In this document: positions 33,278-41,957 of the stretch, piece after piece | How positions within the stretch are numbered: the stretch's first letter is position 1 | Layout: each line of letters begins with the position of its first letter | Source of the DNA: Saccharothrix sp. NRRL B-16348 | GTDB lineage: Bacteria > Actinomycetota > Actinomycetes > Mycobacteriales > Pseudonocardiaceae | Direction: 5' to 3' | DNA: 64,000 bases | Assembly (NCBI RefSeq): GCF_001280085.1 | Contig: NZ_LGED01000035.1 | Span: forward strand, 1 to 64,000 | Position numbers and translations under genes: made by a program | Notes under the pieces: generated by a model | Databases searched by the model: none | What the model saw: the letters and a program-made list of their open reading frames with translations, nothing else | What the model was told of the DNA's origin: nothing

Positions 33278-33895
33278 CTACCGGCCGACCGCCGCGTAGG
33301 CGCGCCGGACCGCGACCGTGCCGCCGCACAGTCCGAAGAGGACGGCCGCGACCTGGCCCACCGCGGCGAACTCGGGCGCCGCGCCGAACCACTCCGCGCT
33401 CGCCAACGGGTACGCCACGAGCAGCGCCGGCCACGGCACGCGCAGCACCACCGGCCCCAACACGGTGATGCCGCCCGCCGCGGCGAACGCCACGTAACCG
33501 GGACCGACGTCGACCACGTGGGTCAGGTCGGTCGGGTAGACACCCGAAGAGATGACGAACGCCGTCACGAGCGTCGCGCCGACGTGTCCGAGGAGGACGA
33601 CCGCCACCGCGCGCCAGGGCCCGGCCTCGCGTTCCAGCACGCCGAGGCAGACCGCCACGCCGACGAGGGCCAGACCGGTGGCCACCAGGCCGTCGCCGGC
33701 GGGGTCGAGCACGAACGCGCTGCCCAGCAACGCGTTGACCGGGTGGTCGGCGAGGTTGGCCGCGTTCGTGCTCAGCGATTCCCGCACCTGCGCCGACATC
33801 CCGTCGGCGAACACGAACCGCGTCAACAGCGCGAGCACCGCCACGGCCGACAGGTAGCCGGCCGTGACGGGGTTGCGGCGGAAGCGTTCACGCAC
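33278..33895 (-). CDS. Rhomboid-like membrane protein
   Basis: A 205-residue protein with six predicted membrane helices. It resembles actinobacterial rhomboid-like proteins, with TDLTHVVDVGPGYVAFAAAGG in the central part, but the GxSG and His dyad of active rhomboid proteases is not evident: the matching loop reads GPGYV. Peptidase activity is therefore doubtful. The first loop (about 30-60) is long and external. It ends 24 bp before the gnd start region on the same strand, but nothing links their functions. Confidence 0.68.
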   Translation of the reverse strand: MRERFRRNPVTAGYLSAVAVLALLTRFVFADGMSAQVRESLSTNAANLADHPVNALLGSAFVLDPAGDGLVATGLALVGVAVCLGVLEREAGPWRAVAVVLLGHVGATLVTAFVISSGVYPTDLTHVVDVGPGYVAFAAAGGITVLGPVVLRVPWPALLVAYPLASAEWFGAAPEFAAVGQVAAVLFGLCGGTVAVRRAYAAVGR

Positions 33896-33919
33896 CCGGC
33901 CATGATCGGGCCGGTGGTC

Positions 33920-35359
33920 TCAGGCGTCCACTTGAGACCTGTCACCCGACCAGAGGGTGTGGAAGCTGCCCTCGCGGTCGGTGCGGCGGTAGGTGTGCGC
34001 GCCGAAGAAGTCGCGCAGGCCCTGGATCAGCGACGCGGGCAGCCGCTCGGAGCGCAGCCCGTCGTAGTACGCCAGCGCGGACACGAAGCCGGGCGCGGGC
34101 ACGCCCGCGGTCACCGCCTTCACCGCGACCCGCCGCCACGCCGCCTCGGCCGACTTCACCGCGTCGCGGAAGTAGTCGTCCACGAGCAGCGACGCCAGCT
34201 CCGGCGCCTTGTCGTAGGCCTCGCGGATGCGGTCGAGGAACCGGGCCCGGATGATGCAGCCGCCGCGCCAGATCGTGGCCATCGCGCCCAGGTCGAGGTC
34301 CCAGCCGTACTCGGCGCTCGCCGCCCGCATCTGGTCGAAGCCCTGCGCGTACGCCACGACCTTGGACGCGTACAGCGCCTGCCGCACGTCCTCGACCAGC
34401 GAGTCGTCCGCGCCGCCCGCGACCTCGGCGGGCCCGAACGCCTCCCGCACCGCCTGCCGCTGGCCCGCCCGACCGGACAGCGACCGCGCGAACACCGCCT
34501 CGGCGATGCCGGTCACCGGCACGCCCAGCTCCAGCGCCTCCTGCACGGTCCAGCGGCCGGTGCCCTTCTGCTCGGCCTCGTCCGCGATCACGTCCACCAG
34601 GGCGGCGCCGGACTCGACGTCCACGTGGCCGAGCACCTCGGCGGTGATCTCCACCAGGTAGGACTCCAGGTCGCCGGTGTTCCAGCCGCGGAACACCTCG
34701 GCCACGTCGGCGGGCGCCAGGCCGCCGACCCGGTGCAGCAGGTCGTAGGCCTCGGCGATGAGCTGCATGTCGGCGTACTCGATGCCGTTGTGCACCATCT
34801 TCACGAAGTGCCCGGCGCCGTCCGGCCCGACGTGCACGCAGCACGGCACGCCGTCGACCTTGGCCGCGATGTCCTCCAGCACCGGCCCGAGGTGCTGGTA
34901 GGACTCCTTCGACCCGCCCGGCATGATCGACGGGCCGTTGAGCGCGCCCTCCTCGCCGCCGGAGATGCCCGCGCCGACGAAGTGCAGCCCGGCCTCCTTC
35001 AGCGCGGTCTCGCGGCGGCGCGTGTCGGCGTAGTGGGCGTTGCCGCCGTCGATCACCATGTCGCCGGGCTCCAGCAGGGGCACCAGCTCGTCGATGACGG
35101 CGTCGGTGGGGCCGCCCGCCTTGACCATGATGATGATCTGGCGTGGCGTCTGGAGGCTCGCGACGAGCTCTTCCAGCGTCTCGGCGGGCACGAAGTCGCC
35201 TTCGTGGCCGTGGTCGGCGATCAGCGCTTTGGTGCGGGCGTGGCTGCGGTTGTGCACGGCGACGCGGTAGCCGTGCCGGGCGAGGTTGCGCGCCAGGTTG
35301 CTGCCCATGACGGCGAGCCCGGTGACGGCGATCCGCGCGGGTGCCTCGGAGGTGGTCAT
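33920..35359 (-). CDS. gnd: 6-phosphogluconate dehydrogenase, decarboxylating
   Basis: A 479-residue cytosolic enzyme of the oxidative pentose phosphate pathway that oxidises 6-phosphogluconate to ribulose 5-phosphate and CO2, making NADPH. It shows the N-terminal nucleotide-binding fold (IAVTGLAVMGSNLARNLA), the substrate-binding VGAGISGGEEGALNGPSIMPGG region quoted here in part as GAGISGGEEGA, and the catalytic Lys in GHFVKMVHNGIEY. The long 480-residue form is the usual NADP type. An ATG at 35359 is used; a GTG two codons earlier is equally possible. It is divergent from the LacI gene, whose operator lies in the shared gap. Confidence 0.93.
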   Translation of the reverse strand: MTTSEAPARIAVTGLAVMGSNLARNLARHGYRVAVHNRSHARTKALIADHGHEGDFVPAETLEELVASLQTPRQIIIMVKAGGPTDAVIDELVPLLEPGDMVIDGGNAHYADTRRRETALKEAGLHFVGAGISGGEEGALNGPSIMPGGSKESYQHLGPVLEDIAAKVDGVPCCVHVGPDGAGHFVKMVHNGIEYADMQLIAEAYDLLHRVGGLAPADVAEVFRGWNTGDLESYLVEITAEVLGHVDVESGAALVDVIADEAEQKGTGRWTVQEALELGVPVTGIAEAVFARSLSGRAGQRQAVREAFGPAEVAGGADDSLVEDVRQALYASKVVAYAQGFDQMRAASAEYGWDLDLGAMATIWRGGCIIRARFLDRIREAYDKAPELASLLVDDYFRDAVKSAEAAWRRVAVKAVTAGVPAPGFVSALAYYDGLRSERLPASLIQGLRDFFGAHTYRRTDREGSFHTLWSGDRSQVDA

Positions 35360-35444
35360 CTGCACAGCCTGCCGAAATCCGCGCCCGCGCGCACCTGTCC
35401 GGCACCCCTGGGCGCCCGTTGCGCACTGCGGCGTCGATCACCCC

Positions 35445-35471
35445 TGTAACATCGTGAAACAGCAGTGGAAC
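35445..35471. promoter_or_regulatory. Triple direct-repeat operator before the LacI gene
   Basis: TGTAACA (35445-35451), TGAAACA (35455-35461) and TGGAAC (35466-35471) are separated by 3 and 4 bp, so starts fall every 10-11 bp, one helical turn. The same units with the same spacing occur before the GH30 gene (36588-36614, opposite orientation). The first two units also make an imperfect 19-bp palindrome. The last ends 11 bp before the LacI start. Confidence 0.6.
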
Positions 35472-35482
35472 GGGGGGCGCGG

Positions 35483-36490
35483 ATGGCCAGGGCGACGGTG
35501 CGGGACGTGGCGCGGGCGACCGGGCTTTCCATCGCCACGGTGTCGCGCGTGCTCAACGGCCAGGCCAACGTCGCCGAGCACACCCGCGAGCTGGTGCTGC
35601 GAGCCGTGGCCGGGTTGGGCGCGGAGGCGCCGCGGGCGCGGGGCGCGAAGCCCGCCGGCCCGATCTACGTGCGCTGCCCGTACCTGCTCACCGACTACTT
35701 CGGGCTGATCGTCTCCAGCGTCGCCGAGACGCTGGCGCTGCACCACCGCCAGGTCGTGCTGAGCGCGGGCGTGTCGGCGCGGCGGGAGACGGTGCTGCCG
35801 GGGCTCGCGGCCCGCTCGGACGTGGGCGGCGCGATCCTGATCCTGCCGCCGGAGCCGGCCGAGGAGCTGGTCCGGCTGCGGGACCGCCGGTTCCCGTTCG
35901 TGGTGGTCGACCCGCGCACCGAGCTGCCGCGCGACGTGGCGTCGGTGTCGGCGGCGCACTTCGCGGGCGCGCGGCGGCTCATGGCGCACCTGGTGGAGCT
36001 GGGCCACCGGCGGATCGGGATCATCGGCGGTCCCGGCGACTGGCTGGCGAGCGACGGCAGGCTCGCCGGGTACGCGGCGGCGTTGTCCGACGTCGGCGTG
36101 CTGCCGTCGGCGGAGCTGCTGCGGCACGTGGACGAGCCGACCGAGGAGAACGGCCACCTGGTCGCCCGTGACCTGCTCGGCCTCGCGGACCGGCCGACGG
36201 CGCTGGTCGCGTTCAACGACAAGATGGCGGTCGGCGCGTTGCGCGCGGCCCGCGAGCTGGGCCTCGACGTGCCGCGCGACGTGTCGGTCGCCGGTTTCGA
36301 CGACCTCGACCTGAGCCGCGCGACGCGGCCGGAACTGACCACCGTGCGGCAGCCGTTGCAGGAAATGGGCCGGCTGGCCGTGACCCTGCTGATGCGCCTG
36401 CTCGACCGGCACGAGCTGGAGGCGCTGCACGTCGAGCTGGCCACGGAACTCGTGGTCAGGGCGTCCACCGGGCCCGCGCCGCGCGCCTGA
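35483..36490 (+). CDS. LacI-family regulator, probable controller of GH30
   Basis: A 335-residue LacI/GalR repressor: the helix-turn-helix at residues 4-26 (ATVRDVARATGLSIATVSRVL) is followed by a sugar-binding-type effector domain ending in FDDLDLSRATRPELTTVRQ. It lies 166 bp upstream of a secreted GH30 glucanase on the same strand. Its own promoter and the GH30 promoter share an unusual triple repeat, so it probably represses itself and GH30 until a beta-glucan-derived sugar appears. The effector is inferred. The ATG at 35483 follows a G-rich ribosome site; a GTG at 35465 lies inside the operator. Confidence 0.86.
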   Translation: MARATVRDVARATGLSIATVSRVLNGQANVAEHTRELVLRAVAGLGAEAPRARGAKPAGPIYVRCPYLLTDYFGLIVSSVAETLALHHRQVVLSAGVSARRETVLPGLAARSDVGGAILILPPEPAEELVRLRDRRFPFVVVDPRTELPRDVASVSAAHFAGARRLMAHLVELGHRRIGIIGGPGDWLASDGRLAGYAAALSDVGVLPSAELLRHVDEPTEENGHLVARDLLGLADRPTALVAFNDKMAVGALRAARELGLDVPRDVSVAGFDDLDLSRATRPELTTVRQPLQEMGRLAVTLLMRLLDRHELEALHVELATELVVRASTGPAPRA

Positions 36491-36587
36491 GGCTCCCGCG
36501 TTTCACGGTATTTACCGGTATTCACCGGTCTGAATGCACGACCTTGACACGGGTTCGGCAGCATTGTTTCCTTTCACCTGCGGACAA

Positions 36588-36614
36588 GTTCCACAAATGT
36601 TCCAGTTTGTTTCA
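36588..36614. promoter_or_regulatory. Triple direct-repeat operator before the GH30 gene
   Basis: Read on the minus strand: TGAAACA (36614-36608), 3 bp, TGGAACA (36604-36598), 4 bp, TGGAAC (36593-36588). Unit sequence and 3/4-bp spacing repeat those at 35445-35471. The site is 43 bp before the GH30 start. The flanking gap 36491-36656 is comparatively AT-rich, as expected of a promoter. Confidence 0.6.
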
Positions 36615-36656
36615 GACTGTCGACCCCTGCCCACAACGTCGTGAAAGGAGTCCGGG

Positions 36657-38534
36657 GTGCCCTCTTCCCACCGTCGGGCTTTCGTCAGCGCCGGCATAGC
36701 CGTGATCACCGTCGCAGCCGCCCTCGCCGCCTCGCAACCGGCCGCGGCCGCCGGCGAGACGGTCAACGTGTACCTGACCACCACCTCCGACAGCGGCGGG
36801 CGCACGGTCACCCGCGGCCTCCAGCAGCAGCCGTCGATCGCGTTCAACTCCAACGGCGGCAGCGCGAACCACACCATCACCGTCAACGAGGGCACGACCT
36901 ACCAGCAGTTCGAGGGCGGCGGCGCGTCGATCACCGACACCACCGCCTACCTGCTGCGCGGCGGTCCCGTCTCGACCGCGACCCGGGACGCGGTGATGCG
37001 CAAGCTGTTCCACCCGGTCGACGGCATCGGCCTCTCGTTCGTGCGCAACCCGATCGGCGCGTCCGACCTGTCCCGCCCGGGCCACGTCTCGCTCGACGAC
37101 ACGTGCTGCGACCTCAACGACTGGGGCGCGAACGGCTACGACACCAACGTGCGGCTGCTGACGCAGCAGGCCAAGCAGCTCAACCCGCAACTGCGGGTGA
37201 AGGGCGTGCCGTGGAGCGCGCCGGGCTGGATGAAGGACAACGGCCGGATGGACCAGATGGGCTGGCTCAAGTGGGAGTACGCCCCCATGTACGCCCAGTA
37301 CTTCGTGAAGTACGTCCAGGCTTATCAAGCGGCGGGCATCCCGGTCGACTACGTGTCCGTGCAGAACGAGCCGAACTGCTGCCAGGCCTCCAACCCGACC
37401 GCGATGAACTACCCCGGCATGAGCTGGAACCCGGCGGGCCTGGTCGAGTTCACCAAGAACAACCTCTACCCGGCGTTCCGCGCGGCGGGCATCAACACCA
37501 AGGTGCTGGTGCACGACTGGAACTACGGCGACTACGCCAACTTCGGCTCCGGCGTGCTCAACGACGCGGGCGTGCGCAACGACCCGCTGTTCGGCGGCAT
37601 CGCGTGGCACGGCTACTTCGGCGACCCGGCGGTCGGCACGCAGGTGCGCAACCAGTACCCGAACGTGAAGCAGTTCAGCACCGAGCACTCCGGCGGCACG
37701 TGGATCTCGAACCAGCACAACGAGGACATGGCCGACATCGTCAACTACGCCCGCAACTGGAGCTCCAGCCTGGTGAAGTGGAGCCTCGCGCTGAACCAGG
37801 ACATGGGGCCGCACAACGGCGGCTGCGGCACGTGCACCGGTCTGATCACCGTGCAGGAGGGTGGGTCGCGGGCCGGCCAGGTCGACTACACCGTCGAGTA
37901 CTACACGACCGGTCACCTGACGAAGTTCGTCCGGCCGGGCGCTTACCGGATCGACTCGACCGCCAACGGCACCGTGCAGAACGTGGCCTACCGCAACCCG
38001 GACGGCTCCAAGGCCCTGATCGCGCACAACGGCGGCACGTCGTCCCAGTCCGTCCGGGTGAACTGGGGCAACCAGTCGTTCACCTACACCCTGCCCGCCC
38101 GCACCTCGGCGACGTTCACGTGGCAGGGCACGCCCGGCAACGGGGGCGGCACGGGCGGCGGCGCGATCACCGGCTTGGCGGGCAAGTGCGTCGACGTCGC
38201 CGGCGCGAGCAGCGCGGACGGCACGGCCGTGCAGCTGTACACGTGCAACGGCACCGCGGCGCAGCAGTGGTCGCGGCCCGGCGACGGCACGCTGCGTGCG
38301 CTCGGCAAGTGCCTCGACATCAAGGACCGCGGCACGGCCGACGGCGCGCAGTTGCAGCTGTGGAGCTGCGCGGGCGGCGCGAACCAGCAGTGGACCTACA
38401 CCTCCGGCCGCGACCTGGTGAACCCGGCGACCGGCAAGTGCGTCGACGTCACGGGCAACACCAGCGCGGACGGCACCAGGCTCCAACTCTGGACCTGCAC
38501 GGGCGCCGCCAACCAGAAGTGGACCCTCACCTAA
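36657..38534 (+). CDS. Secreted GH30 glucanase/xylanase with ricin-type lectin domain
   Basis: A 625-residue extracellular enzyme. A signal peptide (about 1-32, ending PAAAA) precedes a GH30 barrel whose acid/base Glu is in SVQNEPNCC near residue 240 and nucleophile Glu in FSTEHSGG near 345. A short Gly linker (about 495) leads to a ricin-B-type beta-trefoil (500-625) with three LQLW/VQLY-QW repeats that binds sugar. Family members cleave beta-1,6-glucan, xylan or glucosylceramide; fungal beta-1,6-glucan is a fair guess, not shown. The GTG has AAGGAG 7 nt upstream. Transcription ends at the inverted repeat array right after the stop. Confidence 0.9.
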   Translation: MPSSHRRAFVSAGIAVITVAAALAASQPAAAAGETVNVYLTTTSDSGGRTVTRGLQQQPSIAFNSNGGSANHTITVNEGTTYQQFEGGGASITDTTAYLLRGGPVSTATRDAVMRKLFHPVDGIGLSFVRNPIGASDLSRPGHVSLDDTCCDLNDWGANGYDTNVRLLTQQAKQLNPQLRVKGVPWSAPGWMKDNGRMDQMGWLKWEYAPMYAQYFVKYVQAYQAAGIPVDYVSVQNEPNCCQASNPTAMNYPGMSWNPAGLVEFTKNNLYPAFRAAGINTKVLVHDWNYGDYANFGSGVLNDAGVRNDPLFGGIAWHGYFGDPAVGTQVRNQYPNVKQFSTEHSGGTWISNQHNEDMADIVNYARNWSSSLVKWSLALNQDMGPHNGGCGTCTGLITVQEGGSRAGQVDYTVEYYTTGHLTKFVRPGAYRIDSTANGTVQNVAYRNPDGSKALIAHNGGTSSQSVRVNWGNQSFTYTLPARTSATFTWQGTPGNGGGTGGGAITGLAGKCVDVAGASSADGTAVQLYTCNGTAAQQWSRPGDGTLRALGKCLDIKDRGTADGAQLQLWSCAGGANQQWTYTSGRDLVNPATGKCVDVTGNTSADGTRLQLWTCTGAANQKWTLT

Positions 38535-38772
38535 CCACCCGCGTGTCGAACGTTCAGAACGCGCGTGTCGAACCTTGCGGTCGCGCGTGTCCTACGTTCA
38601 GAACGCGCGTGTCCTACGTTCCGGTACCCCGAGTTCAACGCTCAGAACAGTCGCCCGTGTTCTGAGCGTTGAACACGGGTGTTCTGAACGTAGGACACGC
38701 GCGACGCGAACGTAGGACACGCGTGACCTGAGTGTTCGACACGCGCGACTTGAAGGTTCGACACGCGGGTGG
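38535..38772. repeat. Inverted array of about 20-bp repeats (terminator-like), copy 2
   Basis: The array begins one base after the GH30 stop and ends 10 bp before the stop of the convergent LysE gene. About five units resembling CGCGTGTCCTACGTTCAGAA lead to a central perfect 16-bp stem with an 8-nt loop (38634-38649 with 38658-38673). About five complementary units lead out, and the outermost 17 bp on each side are also exact complements. The 238-bp block is thus one large nested palindrome, related to the array at 18669-18860. Its position suits a bidirectional terminator. Confidence 0.82.
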
Positions 38773-38781
38773 GCGGGGCGG

Positions 38782-39384
38782 TTATGTGGCGAGTACGGAG
38801 GCGGCCATGCCGATCAGGGCGGTGCCGCACAGGCGCTCGAACACCGGCCGCACCTTCGGTCGGGACAGCAGCGCCGACAGCCGACCCGCCAACGGCACCA
38901 CCACGGCCCAGAAGCACGCGAACACGCCCACCGCCACCGCCGAGAGCAGCGCGGCCTGCGGCAACGGCGGCGACGCCGGGTCCATGGCCTGCGGCACGAG
39001 GCTGAGGAACGTCAGCATCACCTTCGGGTTGAGCAGGTCGCACAGCACGCCGCGCAGGAACAGCGACCGGTCCGACTTGGGCGCCCGCCGGATCGGCCCA
39101 CCGCGCCGCGCCGCCCGCAACGTGGCGATGCCCAGGTGCACCAGGTACAGCGCGCCCACCGCCTTGACCACGAACAACGCCGCCGGCGCCGCCGCGACCA
39201 GCGCGGACAGCCCCACCGTGGCCAGCAGGGCGTGCACCAGCAGCCCGGTGACCACGCCCGCCGCCGTCAACGCCCCGTACCGCACGCCGCGCACGGCGTT
39301 GCCGGTGACCAGCACGAAGTCCGGGCCGGGCACGACGGTGATCACGACGAGGGCGAGCAGGAACGAGGTCCAGGCGATGTGCAC
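38782..39384 (-). CDS. LysE-family amino acid exporter
   Basis: A 200-residue membrane protein of the LysE/RhtB superfamily with six predicted helices and the family signature VVPGPDFVLVTGNAVRG near the N-terminus; LNPKVMLTFLSLVPQ in the middle is also typical. It should export an amino acid or derivative by proton exchange. The divergent gene encodes an Lrp/AsnC regulator, the classic arrangement in which the regulator senses the amino acid and switches on the exporter. The GTG at 39384 leaves a 59-bp control region between the two. Confidence 0.9.
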   Translation of the reverse strand: MHIAWTSFLLALVVITVVPGPDFVLVTGNAVRGVRYGALTAAGVVTGLLVHALLATVGLSALVAAAPAALFVVKAVGALYLVHLGIATLRAARRGGPIRRAPKSDRSLFLRGVLCDLLNPKVMLTFLSLVPQAMDPASPPLPQAALLSAVAVGVFACFWAVVVPLAGRLSALLSRPKVRPVFERLCGTALIGMAASVLAT

Positions 39385-39443
39385 GGCCGCATCCTCGGCG
39401 ATCCGTTCGGGTCCATTCCACCTGACGGTTACAGTGTTCGGTT

Positions 39444-39950
39444 GTGAGCGGAACAGCCGAACTGGATTCGGTCGACTGGCTGATCCTGGAGGCGTTGCAG
39501 AACGACGCGACGCTGCCGAACCGCAGCCTGGCCGAGGCGGTCGGCATCGCGCCGTCGACGTGCCTGCAGCGCGTGCGCCGGCTGCGCGACCTCGGCGTGA
39601 TCACCGGGTTCCACGCCGTGGTCGACCCGCGGACCACCGGGCTGCCGCTGGAGGCCGTCGTCTCGGTCAACGTGCGGCCGCACACCAGGCCGGTGGTGGC
39701 GGCGTTCCGGCGGTTCGTGATGGCGCAGCCGGAGACGCGGTCGTTGTTCCACGTCAGCGGCCAGGCGGACTTCCTGGTGCACATCGCGGTCGCCGACAGC
39801 ACGCACCTGCAGGCGTTCCTGATGGACAAGATCGCCTCGCGCACGGAGGTGCGGAACCTGACCAGCTCGGTGGTGCTGGAGCGGGTCGAGACGCGGGCCC
39901 TGACGCCGCCGGACGACCAGCGCCCGACCCACCGCAGGAGACGCGTCTAG
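39444..39950 (+). CDS. Lrp/AsnC-family transcriptional regulator
   Basis: A 168-residue regulator. The N-terminal helix-turn-helix (LDSVDWLILEALQNDATLPN, then GIAPSTCLQRVRRL) precedes an RAM/ACT-like amino acid-binding domain (about 70-150, SGQADFLVHIAVADS). It probably activates the divergent LysE exporter and may act on the decarboxylase gene downstream. A TACAGT -10 hexamer ends 8 nt before the GTG and no ribosome site is present, so it is probably leaderless. Confidence 0.9.
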   Translation: MSGTAELDSVDWLILEALQNDATLPNRSLAEAVGIAPSTCLQRVRRLRDLGVITGFHAVVDPRTTGLPLEAVVSVNVRPHTRPVVAAFRRFVMAQPETRSLFHVSGQADFLVHIAVADSTHLQAFLMDKIASRTEVRNLTSSVVLERVETRALTPPDDQRPTHRRRRV

Positions 39951-39972
39951 TTGACGCGGATAGATTTCCCGC

Positions 39973-41358
39973 ATGGACCCTGACGAGTTCCGCCGGATCG
40001 GCCACGAGGTGATCGACTGGATCGCCGACTACCGCTCGCGCGTCGAGGACTTCCCGGTCAGGTCGCCGGTCGAGCCCGGCTGGGTGCGGGGGCAGCTGGC
40101 CGGGCTGCCCGAGCGCGGCGAGGGGTTCGACGGCCTGCTCGCGGACCTGGACCGGGTCGTGCTGCCGGGCACGACGCACTGGCAGCACCCCGGCTTCTTC
40201 GCCTACTTCCCGTCGAACGCCTCCCTGCCGTCGGTGCTCGGCGACCTGCTGTCGTCCGGGCTGGGCGTGCAGGGCATGTTGTGGTCCACCTCGCCCGCCG
40301 CGACCGAGGTCGAGCAGCACCTGATGGACGAGCTGGTGGGCGCGCTGGGCCTGCCGTCGTCGTTCGTGGGTGGCGGTGTCATCCAGGACACCGCGTCGTC
40401 CGCCGCGCTGGTCGCGATGCTCGCCGCCCTGCACCGCTCGTCGGGCGGGAAGTGGCGGCAGTCCGGGGTCGACGGCGCCGAGACGGTGTACGTGTCGTCG
40501 CAGACGCACTCGTCGCTCGAACGGGCGGCGCGGATGGCGGGTCTCGGCGAGCAGGCCGTGCGGGCGATCGAGGTCGACTCACGGCTGGCGATGAGCGTCG
40601 ACGCGCTGGCGTCACGCATCCGGTCCGACGTGGAGGCGGGTCGGCGGCCGGTGATGGTGTGCGCGACCGTCGGCACCACGGGCACGGGCGCGGTCGACCC
40701 GGTGCGCGAGATCGCCGCGTTGTGCGCCGAGCACGGGATCTGGCTGCACGTGGACGCGGCGTGGGCGGGCCCGGCGGCGCTGTGCCCGGAGTTCCGGGAC
40801 CTGTTCGACGGCGTGGACCAGGCCGACTCGTTCACCGCGAACGCCCACAAGTGGATGCTGACGGCGTTCGACGTGTCCCTGTTCTGGACGTCCCACCCGG
40901 ACGTGCTGGTCGACGCCCTGACGATCCTCCCGGAGTACCTGCGCAACACGGCGACCGAGTCGGGGGCCGTGGTGGACTACCGCGACTGGCAGATCCCGCT
41001 GGGCCGCCGGTTCCGGGCGCTGAAGCTGTGGTCGGTGCTGCGCTGGTACGGCCTGGAGGGCGTGCGCGAACACCTGCGCGGCCACGTGGAGCTGGCGGCA
41101 CTGCTCGAATCGTGGGTCGAGGCGTCCGACGACTGGGAACTCGTCGTCCCCCGCTCGCTCTCCCTGCTGACCATCGCCCACCGCGCCGGCGACGAGGCCA
41201 CCCGCGAGGCGATGGACCGCGTCAACGCGGCCGGCGACGCCTTCATCACCCACACCGTCGTCAACGGCCGGTTCGCCGTCCGCGTGGCGATCGGCGCGGA
41301 GTCGACGAAGGAACACCACGTCCGCGCGCTGTGGGACGCGCTGCGGCTCAAGGGTTGA
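39973..41358 (+). CDS. PLP-dependent aromatic L-amino acid decarboxylase (group II)
   Basis: A 461-residue cytosolic enzyme of the group II decarboxylases. PLP residues are visible: HVDAAWAGPA (Asp binding the ring nitrogen) near 252 and NAHKWMLTAFD (Schiff-base Lys) near 292; HPGFFAYFPSNAS near 65 lines the substrate site, as in aromatic amino acid decarboxylases. It probably turns Phe, Tyr or Trp derivatives into amines. The Lrp/LysE pair beside it suggests a small unit handling excess amino acid. TAGATT ends 6 nt before the ATG, so the mRNA may be leaderless. Its last 11 bp overlap the convergent Uma2 gene. Confidence 0.9.
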   Translation: MDPDEFRRIGHEVIDWIADYRSRVEDFPVRSPVEPGWVRGQLAGLPERGEGFDGLLADLDRVVLPGTTHWQHPGFFAYFPSNASLPSVLGDLLSSGLGVQGMLWSTSPAATEVEQHLMDELVGALGLPSSFVGGGVIQDTASSAALVAMLAALHRSSGGKWRQSGVDGAETVYVSSQTHSSLERAARMAGLGEQAVRAIEVDSRLAMSVDALASRIRSDVEAGRRPVMVCATVGTTGTGAVDPVREIAALCAEHGIWLHVDAAWAGPAALCPEFRDLFDGVDQADSFTANAHKWMLTAFDVSLFWTSHPDVLVDALTILPEYLRNTATESGAVVDYRDWQIPLGRRFRALKLWSVLRWYGLEGVREHLRGHVELAALLESWVEASDDWELVVPRSLSLLTIAHRAGDEATREAMDRVNAAGDAFITHTVVNGRFAVRVAIGAESTKEHHVRALWDALRLKG

Positions 41359-41908
41359 TCAGCGTGGAGAGGTCGACGGTGATCGGGAAGGGCTCGGGAA
41401 TCTCGACCTTTCCGATCCCCTGCGCGATCTGCTTGTACCTGCCGGCGACCAGGCTGTAAGCGATGAGCGTGGCCGGCTCGTCGAGCTCGACCACCCAGTA
41501 ATGCGGGATACCGACCTTGGCGTACTCGATCGGCTTGAAGACGCGGTCTGTTCGGCCCGTTCCCGGCGACACGATCTCCACCGCCAGTCGCAGGTCATCG
41601 GGGTTGAACCGGCTCGGGTGCTCCCAATAGCGCTCGGCCGGCACCACTACGACGTCGGGTGCACGGAGCGAGAGCGGCGGCCCGGGGTCGATCACGACAT
41701 CGACATCCTGGACCGCCACCATTCCCGAGGGCAATTGCTCCTTGAGGCAGCTCCGGAGGTTCGCCATCGCCACTTGGTGCTTCGGTGCCGGCCTTGGGGC
41801 CACCAGCAAGACTCCTTCGACCAGCTCATACCGATGCGACTTGTCCTCGGGGAGCGCGTCCCAATCCTCAAGGGTGAGCAAGCGGTCGGGCCAAGGCGAA
41901 ACGCTCAT
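41348..41908 (-). CDS. Uma2-family putative nuclease
   Basis: A 186-residue Uma2 (DUF820) protein with the PD-(D/E)XK fold. YELVEGVLLVAPRP near residue 30, PDVVVVPAERYWE near 85 and AVEIVSPGTGRTDR, with Glu and Lys following (KPIEYAKVGIPHYW), form the likely active site. The family is widespread in actinobacteria and cyanobacteria and its biological role is unproven. The ATG at 41908 has GGAGG 8 nt upstream. GC content is visibly lower than that of the flanking tesB and decarboxylase genes, suggesting recent arrival. A relative lies at 60671-61246. Confidence 0.86.
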   Translation of the reverse strand: MSVSPWPDRLLTLEDWDALPEDKSHRYELVEGVLLVAPRPAPKHQVAMANLRSCLKEQLPSGMVAVQDVDVVIDPGPPLSLRAPDVVVVPAERYWEHPSRFNPDDLRLAVEIVSPGTGRTDRVFKPIEYAKVGIPHYWVVELDEPATLIAYSLVAGRYKQIAQGIGKVEIPEPFPITVDLSTLINP

Positions 41909-41957
41909 CAGACCCACCTCCCATGACCTCTGTTGACTGCGCAGCGTAGCTGGTCGA

